Below, piece by piece: positions 20,912 to 29,796 of a DNA stretch of 64,000 bases. The notes below the pieces were generated by a model that had not been told where the DNA came from, did not search any database, and saw nothing but the letters and a program-made list of their open reading frames with translations. This stretch comes from Planctomycetota bacterium (GTDB taxonomy: Bacteria > Planctomycetota > PLA2), in NCBI GenBank assembly GCA_021776785.1, contig JAJFFF010000023.1:95426-159425 (forward strand). Direction: 5' to 3'. Made by a program: the position numbers and the translations under genes. Position 1 is the stretch's first letter. Every line of letters begins with the position of its first letter.

Positions 20912-22086
20912 TGGATCTTCGCGAACTCGACGTCAAGGGGCGGCGCGTGTTTGTGCGTGTCGACTTCAACGTCCCGCTTGAGGACGGCAAGGTCGTCGAT
21001 GATGCGCGCATTGAAGCGGCGTTGCCGACGATACGCCTGTTGCGCGAGCGTGGGGCGCGCGTCGTTTTGGGGAGCCACTGCGGGCGGCCGAAAGGGGAGC
21101 GCAACCCCGAGTTCACGCTGCTCCCGGCGGTGGAGCGGTTGCGGACCTTGCTCGGGTGCAACGTGGCGCTGACCGAGGATTGCGTCGGGGCTCCAGCCGA
21201 GGCCGCGGTGAACGCGCTCGGCGATGGCGATGTCGTGATGTTGGAGAACCTGCGCTTTCATGCGGGCGAGACCAGCAACGATCCGGCGTTCGTCGCGCAA
21301 CTTCGCAAGCTCTGCGACCTCTACGTGAACGATGCCTTTGGCACGAGCCACCGGGCGCACGCTTCAACCGCGGGACTCCCGCGGTTGTTGGGCGGCGGCG
21401 CAGCGGGCTTGCTTGTGCAAAAAGAGATCGATGCGTTTCAGCGCGTGTTGCACGATCCGGCGCGGCCGTTTGTTGCAATCTTGGGGGGCGCGAAGGTCGC
21501 CGACAAGATTCCCGTGCTGAGCAACCTGATCGAGAAGGTCAACGCTGTGCTCATCGGTGGGGGCATGGCGTACACGTTTCTCAAAGCACAGGGCATCGGT
21601 GTCGGCGCCTCCCGTGTGGAGGACGAGCGACTCGACACCGCGCGTGAGATTCTAAAGAAGGCGCGCGCGTCCGGTGTCGAGATCATGCTCCCGAGCGACC
21701 ACGTTGCTGCTGCCAAGTTTGATCGGAAGGCGGAGCCCTACAACATCGCGGGGGCCGCGATCGAAGACGGCCTGATGGGGCTCGACATCGGCGCGGAAAC
21801 ACGGCGGCGCTTCGCGGCGCGCGTGGAGTCGGCCGGAACGGTGGTCTGGAACGGCCCGATGGGCGTGTTCGAGTGGGAGACGTTCGCCGAGGGCACGCGC
21901 GCCGTTGCGGCCGCGATGGCGCGGTGCGCGGGGATGACGGTTGTTGGCGGTGGAGACTCCGCTGCGGCCATCTTGAAATTTGGTTACAAGTCCGACGTCA
22001 CCCACGTATCGACTGGCGGTGGCGCGTCTTTGGAACTCCTGGAAGGAAAGCGCTTGCCTGGTTTGGCAGCGCTGGAAGGTGAATGA
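20911..22086 (+). CDS. pgk: Phosphoglycerate kinase
   Basis: 391 aa. It transfers phosphate from 1,3-bisphosphoglycerate to ADP. RVFVRVDFNVPL is the N-terminal signature, LENLRFHAGE and FVAILGGAKVADKI are conserved core segments, and VVGGGDSAAA with HVSTGGGASLELLEG is the nucleotide-binding C-terminal part. It is translationally coupled to gap upstream and overlaps the membrane gene downstream, with which it probably shares a transcript. Confidence 0.98.
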
Positions 22087-22553
22087 TGGATAGTCTGCTC
22101 GCCGCGGCGACCAACCCGAAGAACTACCTCTGGCTTAAGTGGGGGCATGTTCTCGGCATGATCATCTACATCGGAGGGTTCCTGGCGCTGACGCGATTGC
22201 TCGGTCACGCCGTCCGCTTTGAATCGAGTACTTCGCGCAAGGATGCGTACCGTGTGTTTCGGCGCATGCACAAGTTCGTCGATTGGGGCGGACTCGGCAT
22301 CATGCTTGTCACCGGCGTGCTCCTGCTCATCATGGATCCGCTCGCCAAGAACTACATGAAGCAGGGCTATTTCCACATGAAGCTCACGATGGTTTTGGTC
22401 ATCGTGATTTGCGACGTGGTGCTCACGAAAAAGCTGTTTGCGCTGACGGGCGACGAGACCGACGCCAACGCAACGCCGTTTCGCATACTCCACGGCGTGT
22501 CGGCGCTCGCGCTCCTCGGCGCGCTCGTCGCCATTTTTGTTGTGCGCGGCTGA
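22083..22553 (+). CDS. HemJ/CopD-like integral membrane protein
   Basis: 156 aa with four predicted transmembrane helices. YLWLKWGHVLGMIIYIGGFLALTRLL and YFHMKLTMVLVIVICDVVL match the HemJ (UPF0093) pattern: an early histidine in the first helix, and a Met-Lys near the third. HemJ is the protoporphyrinogen IX oxidase of bacteria without hemG/hemY. Since related CopD-type proteins share the fold, the assignment is probable rather than certain. It starts inside the pgk stop codon. Confidence 0.7.
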   Translation: MMDSLLAAATNPKNYLWLKWGHVLGMIIYIGGFLALTRLLGHAVRFESSTSRKDAYRVFRRMHKFVDWGGLGIMLVTGVLLLIMDPLAKNYMKQGYFHMKLTMVLVIVICDVVLTKKLFALTGDETDANATPFRILHGVSALALLGALVAIFVVRG

Positions 22554-22616
22554 TCCGCGGGGCGCGGCGAGCACTCGGGCTCGATTCCGGGTGGCCGCTC
22601 GGTCTACAATCGCTCC

Positions 22617-23255
22617 GTGGTACGCATTGCCCCTAGCCTGCTGAGCGCGGATTTCGGAAAACTCCGCGAAGAGATCGAAGACGTGACCGCCGGCGGCGCC
22701 GAGTGGTTGCACCTGGACGTGATGGATGGGCACTTTGTTCCAAACATCACGTTCGGGCCATTCATCGTGCGAGCGATTCGCCGCTTGACGGAGCTCTACC
22801 TCGATTGTCATTTGATGATCGAAGACCCGCTGCGGTACGCACCGCAGTTCGCGGCGGCGGGGGCGGACCTCGTCACGTTTCACCTCGAAGTCGACCAGGA
22901 TCCGGCGGCGGTGATCGATGCGATCGAAGCCGAGGGCGCAAAGGCGGGGATGGTTGTGAATCCGGCGACGGACGTGCGCCTGCTCAAGCCGTGGCTCGAT
23001 CGCTGTCACCTCGTGCTGGTGATGTCGGTGGTGCCGGGATTTGGTGGGCAATCGTTCATGCCCGAGGTGCTCGAGAAGCTAACGATCTTGCGCGAAGAGC
23101 TGGGGTACAAGGGCTTGCTCGAACTCGACGGCGGCGTAGCACCGGACACGGCCGCGGCGTGCAAAGCCGCGGGAGCGGACGTCCTCGTCGCAGGAAGCGC
23201 GGTCTTCAAAAAACAAGACCGAGCAAAAGCCATCCAAGCAATAAGAACGGCCTAA
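22617..23255 (+). CDS. rpe: Ribulose-phosphate 3-epimerase
   Basis: 212 aa from GTG 22617. It interconverts ribulose-5-P and xylulose-5-P in the pentose phosphate pathway or Calvin cycle. The TIM barrel has APSLLSADF, HLDVMDGHFVPNITFGP (metal and catalytic Asp), CHLMIEDP, VMSVVPGFGGQSFM and ELDGGV (second catalytic Asp), all in order. The preceding gap of 63 bp makes cotranscription with gap-pgk possible. Confidence 0.97.
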   Translation: MVRIAPSLLSADFGKLREEIEDVTAGGAEWLHLDVMDGHFVPNITFGPFIVRAIRRLTELYLDCHLMIEDPLRYAPQFAAAGADLVTFHLEVDQDPAAVIDAIEAEGAKAGMVVNPATDVRLLKPWLDRCHLVLVMSVVPGFGGQSFMPEVLEKLTILREELGYKGLLELDGGVAPDTAAACKAAGADVLVAGSAVFKKQDRAKAIQAIRTA

Positions 23256-23297
23256 AAAGCCAAAAAAAAAAGCAAAGAACCCAAACCAGCAACCCCG

Positions 23298-23578
23298 CCA
23301 CCAATGCGGTACCGGGTTCGTTGTGTGGCGCGCATATCTTTGGACCTGATGGTCACTTAGGACGGTCCGGTGCGGCATTTCTGCCGCACTTTCTGGAGCG
23401 TTCGACGCCGCTGCGGCGCGCTCGCACCGGTCAGCCGCCGTCTGGAGCGCCGATCGTGCCCAAAAGCGGGGCGTTTAGGGTCAAAAGTGCGGCACCAATG
23501 CCGCACGTGGCGCGCATAGGTAGCGTAAAGACAAGGACTTACGACGAAAAAAATCGAACCCGGTACCGCATTGGGTGG
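23298..23578. repeat. MITE-like non-coding element with 23-bp terminal inverted repeats
   Basis: CGAACCCGGTACCGCATTGG at the right end is matched in reverse complement at the left (23298-23320 and 23555-23578, one base inserted). Inside, GTGCGGCA/TGCCGCAC hairpins occur twice, at about 23370-23389 and 23490-23509, and TGGCGCGCATA occurs twice. The 281 bp contain no credible gene and fill most of the rpe-accD gap (23256-23632). A target-site duplication is not obvious. Confidence 0.6.
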
Positions 23579-23632
23579 TTCGTGGTGGGCAATCGGTGGT
23601 GTCGGTTCTTTGTTTTGGGATACTGGCCTTCT

Positions 23633-24454
23633 ATGGGCTGGAAGTTTCGTAAGAAGAAAAACATCCCGGGCGGCCTGTGGGTCAAGTGCCCGTCGTGTAA
23701 CGCCATGCTGCAGCGTAAGAAGCTGGAGGAGGCGTTTGGCGTTTGCCACGACTGCGAACACCACTTCCGCATCGGATCACGCCAACGCGCCGCGTCGTTG
23801 CTCGACGAGGGTTCGTTTGTCGAATTCGGAAACGACTTCTTGCCGCGCGATCTCCTCGAGTTCTCCGGGTACGACGGCACGCTCGAGCGCAGCCGCAAGC
23901 GTTCCGGCATGAACGAAGCGGTGCTCGTCGGCGAAGGCCGAATGGAGGGCATGGAGATCGCGATCGGTTGCCTCGACTTCAGCTTCGTCGGCGGCTCGAT
24001 GGGCATGGTGGTCGGAAGCCGCATCATGGCGGCCGCGGAACACGCGCTCGAGAAAAGCACGCCGCTCGTGCTGGTCGCGATGTCGGGCGGCGCGCGCATG
24101 CAAGAAGGCGCGCTGTCGTTGATGCAGATGGCGCGCACAAGTGCCGCGATCGCCAAGCTCGGCGAAGCCGGATTGCCGTACGTTTCGATCCTGGCGGACC
24201 CGTGCACCGGGGGCGTGATCGCCTCGTTCGCCGCGTTGGGCGACGTGATTATTGCGGAGCCGGGAGCGCTGATCGGATTCGCGGGCCCGCGCGTGATCCA
24301 AACGACGATCGGCGCCCAACTCCCCGAAGGCTTTCAGCGCGCGGAGTTCTTACTCGAACACGGGTTCATCGACCGCATCTGTTCGCGCACGACGTTGCGA
24401 GCCGAGGTCGCGAGTTGCCTGCGCTTTTTGAGCACCGGGCGACAGACGGCATAG
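23633..24454 (+). CDS. accD: Acetyl-CoA carboxylase carboxyltransferase subunit beta
   Basis: 273 aa from ATG 23633. With AccA it transfers the carboxyl group from biotin to acetyl-CoA to make malonyl-CoA. The N-terminal zinc finger uses Cys19, Cys22, Cys38 and Cys41 (CPSC...CHDC). The crotonase-like body has MSGGARMQEGALSLMQMARTSAAI, DPCTGGVIASFA and IGFAGPRVIQTTIG, all typical of AccD. Length is slightly under the usual 290 aa. The MITE-like element lies directly upstream and may affect its promoter. Confidence 0.96.
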   Translation: MGWKFRKKKNIPGGLWVKCPSCNAMLQRKKLEEAFGVCHDCEHHFRIGSRQRAASLLDEGSFVEFGNDFLPRDLLEFSGYDGTLERSRKRSGMNEAVLVGEGRMEGMEIAIGCLDFSFVGGSMGMVVGSRIMAAAEHALEKSTPLVLVAMSGGARMQEGALSLMQMARTSAAIAKLGEAGLPYVSILADPCTGGVIASFAALGDVIIAEPGALIGFAGPRVIQTTIGAQLPEGFQRAEFLLEHGFIDRICSRTTLRAEVASCLRFLSTGRQTA

Positions 24455-24533
24455 CCCCGCCCGCAGGCGATTGGCACTTCAGGTTGACCCCTTGCCTTGC
24501 CGAAATATCGCCGTATAACGGTTCGTTCCCGAT

Positions 24534-24609
24534 TCCCCGGTAGCTCAATTGGTAGAGCGTCCGGCTGTTAACCGGCAGGTTGTTGGTTCGAGTCCAACCC
24601 GGGGAGCCA
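24534..24609 (+). tRNA. tRNA-Asn (anticodon GTT)
   Basis: A full cloverleaf: acceptor TCCCCGG/CCGGGGA, D-arm GCTC/GAGC, anticodon stem around CTGTTAA (GTT), T-arm with TTCGAGT, and CCA encoded in the DNA. It is followed at once by a terminator. Confidence 0.97.
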
Positions 24610-24611
24610 CA

Positions 24612-24643
24612 GGCCGCCGCATCCAGCGGCGGCCCTTTTTTTT
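24612..24643 (+). terminator. Rho-independent terminator of tRNA-Asn
   Basis: GGCCGCCGC and GCGGCGGCC form a 9-bp stem around ATCCA, followed by CC-free T-run of eight. It begins three bases after the encoded CCA. Confidence 0.92.
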
Positions 24644-24821
24644 GTTCGGTGCGCGTAGCGTCACAGCGTCCGAAGTCGCGGACGGGTCCGAGGTTGGGAC
24701 GCTCGCAGAGCAACGGCGCGCGCCGAAGAGAGCACACGCGTGCGAAGGTGGGCGCGCCAGAATCGGCGCCTAATCCGGCGCGCTATCCGGCGTTCGTGGA
24801 TAGCAGGGGGGATAGCCCGTC

Positions 24822-25277
24822 GTGTCCGCAAACTCGGCGGTGGCGCGATTCGTTGTCCTTGCTGCGCTTGCGTCTCCGTTGATCTCCTGTGCGGCCGCGG
24901 TGCAGGAAATGAGTGGATGCCGGCGCCAGTCCATGGCTCCTGTGTTATTCATGAAAGTTGAGGGCACCGATCGACTGGGGGATGGGCCCTGGGTAATCTT
25001 GCCCGAGAGCGTTCTCAGTCGTTTGGCGGCCGAAGAGAACCTCCCCGGTCACGATACTGGCGACGGAGAAGCCAGCCTCGAAGAGGACGTCGCCTGCTCT
25101 GAAGTTGCCCAAGCCCTGGTAGAGACGGGTCGGTCCCTCAAGCACCTACACGTCCTGCGAATTGCAGGCAGAGCACCGGCCTTTCACGTTGGCTATCTTG
25201 AAGGCGTGCGCGCTGTCAGCGTTATGTGTAACGCACTTGCGCGAGACCTGCCGCGAGACCGCGGCCAAGGGACCTAG
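24822..25277 (+). CDS. Putative lipoprotein or spurious frame at the island edge
   Basis: 151 aa from GTG. The first 27 residues look like a lipoprotein signal peptide (FVVLAALASPLISC). The rest has no recognisable domain and its end runs into the repeat at 25229-25280. The opposite strand also has an open frame (24945-25145), so strand choice is not secure. It is listed because the 685-bp gap between tRNA-Asn and the DUF4062 gene has no better candidate. Confidence 0.3.
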   Translation: MSANSAVARFVVLAALASPLISCAAAVQEMSGCRRQSMAPVLFMKVEGTDRLGDGPWVILPESVLSRLAAEENLPGHDTGDGEASLEEDVACSEVAQALVETGRSLKHLHVLRIAGRAPAFHVGYLEGVRAVSVMCNALARDLPRDRGQGT

Positions 25278-25280
25278 CGC
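25229..25280 (-). repeat. 52-bp imperfect direct repeat, copy A
   Basis: Aligns without gaps to 30373-30424 at about 77% identity, opening TAACGCACTTGCGCG and closing TAGCGC. It sits 14 bases after the stop of the minus-strand DUF4062 gene. A perfect GCGTTA/TAACGC dyad (25219-25234) overlaps its outer edge. Confidence 0.6.
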
Positions 25281-25293
25281 CCGAAAACCCGTA

Positions 25294-28200
25294 TCAACCC
25301 TGGGAGCTAGGGGACTCCTCAGCGGTCAGCTGATTCACGTGCTCAATCCACTCGCTCTCAGTCATTCCCCGCCCCCCGTATGGCCTGCCGATCAGCGATT
25401 CTACGGCAACGACAGGCCAGAAAGCGATGAGCCGCGCCTGATCGCTGTCGAGCCCGAGTTGGCTCGCTCCCCTCTTCTCCAACCCGCGGCGGAGAGCATC
25501 AAACGAGCGTTTCCCCTTCCGCAGGGCAAGCGAGTGAAGGTGGTCTGCCAGGCTCGACCCAATTTCTCTGCTTCGGGCCCATTGTCCTCGGCCCATAGCC
25601 TTCCACATGCCGCACAGCGCAATCTCGGCCGAAACGTCTGGGAGGTGGTCCCAAAGAGCGTCAGCTACCTCACCATAGGCCCGAGCCTGTTGACTAGCGT
25701 GTGATTCCTCGATGGACTCGACTAGTGAGTTCAGCGACGACCGGATCAGCTTGTCGGATGACCTCTTCAGAATCCGAGCCTCAAGTAGATCGAGCAGCCG
25801 CTGCCAACGATCTTGGCTTGGGCCTTCCCGCGCCCTAAGGCTAGAGATGCTTGCGCTTCGTAGCCGCTTCCGCCTAGTCGCCGTTTCCAATACAGAGCTC
25901 AATGCGCGGGCGCCGTCCTGGTCACCTTGCGCGCGAGCACGCTCGACCGCATCGGTGAGAATTCGAGAGCTATCCGCGTATTTCTGAAGCTGAATGAGCG
26001 CACGGCCGTACTCCACGAGACACTCCGCAGCGTACTCAGTGTTTTGCCATGTCTTCCGTCGCGCTCGTAGCAGATCTGCGACTTCCGAGTCTCGTCCTCG
26101 CTCCGCAAGGAGTCGGGCACGGTTCAGAATGACCATCGCCAGACCTTGCTGGAGCTCGTTCTCCTCATAGACCGCAGCCGCGTCATCGTATCGTCTGATA
26201 GCGAGCGCTGTCCTGCCACTCATCCACGCCACATCACCAAGCTTTCTGAGCGCGTCCGCGAAGTGAGGCCACAACGATGCGCGTTTTGCGATGCGTTTCA
26301 TTTTTTGTAGGGTCTTGGTCGCCTCGTCGAGCTTCCGCGATTCGGTGAGAGCGAGGCCCAAGTTGCCCAACGCGAGCAATGTTCCTTCGATATCCTCTTC
26401 CGCCTGGGCGGCAGAAATCGATTTCTTGTACCACTCGATGGACTCGTCCAACCGCTCAGTCTTGCGGTACAGCTCGGCGAAGTTGTTGGCGACGCTGGAG
26501 GGCACGGATCCGTCGAGATGGTTGTCCACTACCTTGAGCACGCGTTCGTAGAGACGCTCCGCGTCCCGGTACTTTCCGGCCCGTTGGTACTGTGTTGCGC
26601 GCTCGTCGAGAGCTTGGACGTAGTCTCTCTTGAGAGTCTTGTGGCGGGAACAGACGCGGAGCATTGTCTTGAGTGCGTCGTTCGCTGCTTCGATTCTGCC
26701 CACATCTCGGTTAAACGCGTACCGCTGCCGGAGCAACTCGACCAGCTTGAATATCTCCGGGCCGTTCTCGGCCGCCTCCTCTGCGATCTTCCACACGGCA
26801 TCGACTCGGTCAGGGGGTCTTCCAAGCTGTGCCCGCACACCTGCCAACGTGTTCGCCACAGCGAGAACCATCTCGGTCCTGCCCGCGCGTCGGTACTTGG
26901 TGAGTAATGCGTCGAGCACCCGTTCCGCAGTTACTCTTTGCCCAGCCTCACCTAGTAGCCCCACGCGAACCTCGATCGTTCGTGTCGCCGCTTCCGTGTC
27001 GTCGGCCCCTTCTGCGGCCGTCAGCGCGCGTTTGAATAGCCGCCTCGCTTCTTCTCGTTCGCCCGATCTCCACGCACAGATTGCCGCGTCGGTGATCGCA
27101 TCGCAGACTCCGGTCGTGTCCGCCATGTCAGTCTTGAGCTGGGCGAGTTCGAGAAACCGCGGCTTCGCGGCTTGGTACTCCGCTAGGTGTGCCAACTGGA
27201 CCGCGTTGCCCTGCAGAGTCCTTCGGATCGCGTCGGGCTGCCCGCACTCTCGCGCATGCTCAAGGGCGTTGGCGCTCAGTTCGACAGCGTCTTGCATGCG
27301 GCCGAGGTGGTGCAGTGTGGCGGACTCGTTGGTCAACGCGATTGCCAAGGATGCGTGATCGTTCCAGCCGCGAGCCAATCTGGTCGCACGGCGGAAGTAC
27401 TTGAGAGCAGCGCTGTGGTCCGATCCCTTGCCAGCAGCGATGCCCAGACCGGTGTAAGCAGCGAAGAGACCGCGCGTGTCTCCACTCGCGTGCTTCGTTG
27501 TGAGGCTTTCCCTCAGCACTCGTTCCGCTTCGACGAGGTCGTACTCCAGCAGGGAGTTTCCGATGTTGTTCTGCGCGTGTCCGATCAAGAGTTGGTCTCC
27601 GGCCTCGACTGCCAGCTCAAGCGCTGTGTTGTAGTCCCGAATGGCTCTAACATGAGCTTTGGCGAGCGCCCAAGCGCTTCCCCGATGGAGGTAGGCCAAT
27701 CGCTGCGGCCACTTGTCGTCCAGAGATCGTGCGATTCGAAGAGCATTGTTGAATCGCTTCCGCGCTGCGGCAGAGTCCTCGCGGCGAATCGACACAAGCC
27801 CCTTCGAGTCTTCCAGTAGGAACCGCGCGCGCGCAGAGAGGCGGGGTTTCAGCTCCATTGCGCCCTCCAGCATCGCCTCGGCGAGTCGTGCAATGACGAG
27901 GTTGTCGGTGCCTAAGAGGAGGTCGTGGATCTCGCCGAATGCCAGCTCGTGCCGGTCGAGCGCCAACAAGTGGATACTCCGCGAGAGTTGAACCTCTACG
28001 GCCTGCCGGTCTTCTCCGAGGTTCTCGATCCACTCTTCGCGCGCACCGCGCTGGGCGGTGGCGTCTCGGGAAAGCGCCGCCTCGACATTTGGCACAACGT
28101 GCAGCCATTCGTCGCGTTCACGAATGGCCCCAATCTTCGCGAGCCGCCTTATGAGCCGAGACCACTGGATTCCCGCAAAGCAGTGCTCGAGACCGGCCCG

Positions 28201-28905
28201 CGTGCTCAGCAGCCCTGCCGTGTCGATTAGCGCCAAAGCTCTGCGTTCGTTTGCGTTCAATGAGGTCAACACGTGCTCCGCGAGGCGGCGCTGAGTCGCC
28301 TTGGAACGCGATGACAAGTGAGCGCGCTGTTTCGCAAGGTCTGAAGAGTGCGGAGTAGATTTCGACTTGACGGGGAGGCGGGGCCGACGGGCCTGGAGCC
28401 GCTGGGGAGTGCCGTGATAGCCAATCACGTCACTGAGAACGCGACGGCAAAGGTCTGCAATCCCTCGATACTCGGGGCAGCTGATACCTTCCAAGTTGTC
28501 GCGGACCGCGTTGATGAATCTGATCTGCTTCCCGTCCTTGGTCTTGCCGTGCTTCTTGTAGGCAAAGACCTTGTTCGGGTTGTGCGCACGCGCCGCTTCC
28601 CACTCTTGCTGGGTTATCGACTCCTCGTGCCCGCTGGGCGGAGTGCCGTACGTGCGACCAAGCAGCAAGATCAGGCAGTCGCACTTTCGCGCAGCGTTTA
28701 GGCACAATTCGAGCGCGCTGCGGCCAGAACTCCCAGCTCCTTCGCTGAGCCAAACGCGGAAGTTCCCGTGCAATTCCTCGATCCGTCTCTTGAGCGCTTT
28801 TCGTTCGTTGCCCATCCCGACGATTCGTGACGAGACCATCACCGTAAACAGCGGTAGATCGAAGTCGTGGGAGCGAAGACTGTGCTTCTCGTGTGCCGCG
28901 ACCAT
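25294..28905 (-). CDS. DUF4062-wHTH-TPR protein, candidate defence or signalling protein
   Basis: 1203 aa. Residues about 20-115 match DUF4062 (TVMVSSRIVGMGNER, KCDCLILLLGRTYGTP, SITQQEWEAARAHNP), a TIR/SLOG-like domain common at the N-terminus of STAND-type proteins. A winged-helix-like segment (about 215-280) follows, then about 800 residues of TPR-like helical repeats (YLHRGSAWALAKAHVRAIRDYNTALEL and many similar). No P-loop NTPase is seen between the DUF4062 and TPR parts, where STAND proteins usually have one. The family is known for domain combinations in innate-immunity-like proteins; a defence role is inferred from that and from the island context. It is a single minus-strand gene. 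Confidence 0.8.
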   Translation of the reverse strand: MVAAHEKHSLRSHDFDLPLFTVMVSSRIVGMGNERKALKRRIEELHGNFRVWLSEGAGSSGRSALELCLNAARKCDCLILLLGRTYGTPPSGHEESITQQEWEAARAHNPNKVFAYKKHGKTKDGKQIRFINAVRDNLEGISCPEYRGIADLCRRVLSDVIGYHGTPQRLQARRPRLPVKSKSTPHSSDLAKQRAHLSSRSKATQRRLAEHVLTSLNANERRALALIDTAGLLSTRAGLEHCFAGIQWSRLIRRLAKIGAIRERDEWLHVVPNVEAALSRDATAQRGAREEWIENLGEDRQAVEVQLSRSIHLLALDRHELAFGEIHDLLLGTDNLVIARLAEAMLEGAMELKPRLSARARFLLEDSKGLVSIRREDSAAARKRFNNALRIARSLDDKWPQRLAYLHRGSAWALAKAHVRAIRDYNTALELAVEAGDQLLIGHAQNNIGNSLLEYDLVEAERVLRESLTTKHASGDTRGLFAAYTGLGIAAGKGSDHSAALKYFRRATRLARGWNDHASLAIALTNESATLHHLGRMQDAVELSANALEHARECGQPDAIRRTLQGNAVQLAHLAEYQAAKPRFLELAQLKTDMADTTGVCDAITDAAICAWRSGEREEARRLFKRALTAAEGADDTEAATRTIEVRVGLLGEAGQRVTAERVLDALLTKYRRAGRTEMVLAVANTLAGVRAQLGRPPDRVDAVWKIAEEAAENGPEIFKLVELLRQRYAFNRDVGRIEAANDALKTMLRVCSRHKTLKRDYVQALDERATQYQRAGKYRDAERLYERVLKVVDNHLDGSVPSSVANNFAELYRKTERLDESIEWYKKSISAAQAEEDIEGTLLALGNLGLALTESRKLDEATKTLQKMKRIAKRASLWPHFADALRKLGDVAWMSGRTALAIRRYDDAAAVYEENELQQGLAMVILNRARLLAERGRDSEVADLLRARRKTWQNTEYAAECLVEYGRALIQLQKYADSSRILTDAVERARAQGDQDGARALSSVLETATRRKRLRSASISSLRAREGPSQDRWQRLLDLLEARILKRSSDKLIRSSLNSLVESIEESHASQQARAYGEVADALWDHLPDVSAEIALCGMWKAMGRGQWARSREIGSSLADHLHSLALRKGKRSFDALRRGLEKRGASQLGLDSDQARLIAFWPVVAVESLIGRPYGGRGMTESEWIEHVNQLTAEESPSSQG

Positions 28906-28975
28906 ATCCCTTTCTCTGGCACGATTCGATCAGGCAGGGGAGACAGCGACCCGGTCGGGCTTCGCATGAGGAGTT

Positions 28976-29049
28976 GGCACCCCGGTAGGACTCGAACCTA
29001 CGGCCCCTGGTTTAGGAAACGAGCGCTCTATCCGCTGAGCACGGGCGCC
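28976..29049 (-). tRNA. tRNA-Arg (anticodon CCT), possibly degenerate
   Basis: Read on the minus strand, D-arm GCTC/GAGC, anticodon loop TTCCTAA and T-arm GTAGG-TTCGAGT-CCTAC are all canonical. Three defects stand out: only two bases (GT) separate a GGCGCCC acceptor from the D-arm while two extra bases lie between the T-stem and its GGGTGCC partner, the anticodon stem has a C-C mismatch, and no CCA is encoded (tRNA-Asn in this window does encode it). It may be a decayed tRNA or an island-borne copy. Confidence 0.55.
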
Positions 29050-29075
29050 TAGGCGGGTGATTCTACTCTCGGACG

Positions 29076-29251
29076 TCACACGCAGATGAGGCTCACGACT
29101 GGCGGGGCCGAAACCTTCGCGACTACGAACCACTGGTCGTTTACGTCGATTTCGACACCGAACCCGAATCGACAGCCCTTAATCTCGCCGCGCGGATAGA
29201 GCTTGGCGGCGAGTTCGTGGCGCGGGTTGCTGCTTCGTTCGCAAGCTCCAT
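29076..29251 (-). pseudogene. Small frameshifted hypothetical gene
   Basis: The C-terminal part (ELAAKLYPRGEIKGC, then VEIDVNDQWFVVAKVSAPP) reads like a folded beta-rich protein in one frame but has no start. A plausible ATG (29251, MELANEAATR), six bases after the stop of the upstream gene, is in another frame. A one-base slip near 29220 joins them to about 58 residues. The family is not recognised. It probably formed an operon with the 29257-29796 gene. Confidence 0.35.
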
Positions 29252-29256
29252 GGAGC

Positions 29257-29796
29257 CTACGCGACCCTCGGCCCGAGATCTGCGCGAAACATGAATGGCA
29301 GCAGTGCCTTCGTGATCAAGGGAAACGCGAAACGAATGAGAAATCGAAGCGTAGTTACCGCGCGGAAGATCTTGATCTGGACCTCGGGCCAACCCCGTTG
29401 ATCCTCAAGGATCTGCGCGCGTGCGTCGATGGCTTTGCACTCTCTTGTCCATTGACTGCGGGGGCTCTCGGGAAAAACGAGCCGCTCCCACAACGCGAGT
29501 TTTTCCTCGGATGGAGTGGATGTGTAATGCAAGGCGGATGCCGCCACGATGTCGGCGATGGCCGCGATGTCGAGTTTGGCATTCAGGCAGAGACGCATGA
29601 AGCGGTCGCCAAGCGCTAGGTGCTTTCGCGGTGCTTCGTAGATACGCTCCCGCATGAGGTCTGCCAGCTCCGGGTTGTGCTTGACCCGATCCTCGATGAG
29701 CTGAAACAGGTGAGAGGCAGCAGGGTAGCGCTCGCGACGACGCGCGATGCGTGTAGCTCTCGGAGCGAGGCCTGAGGGGGCGATAGCAACAATCAT
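29257..29796 (-). CDS. Hypothetical helical protein
   Basis: 179 aa, mostly alpha-helical by inspection, with a central IADIVAASALHYTSTPSEEKLALWERLVFPESP segment and a hydrophobic C-terminal part (LRFLIRFAFPLITKALLPFMF) that could be one membrane-associated helix. No family is recognised. Codon use resembles the rest of the island. A frameshifted small gene follows within six bases. Confidence 0.5.
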   Translation of the reverse strand: MIVAIAPSGLAPRATRIARRRERYPAASHLFQLIEDRVKHNPELADLMRERIYEAPRKHLALGDRFMRLCLNAKLDIAAIADIVAASALHYTSTPSEEKLALWERLVFPESPRSQWTRECKAIDARAQILEDQRGWPEVQIKIFRAVTTLRFLIRFAFPLITKALLPFMFRADLGPRVA

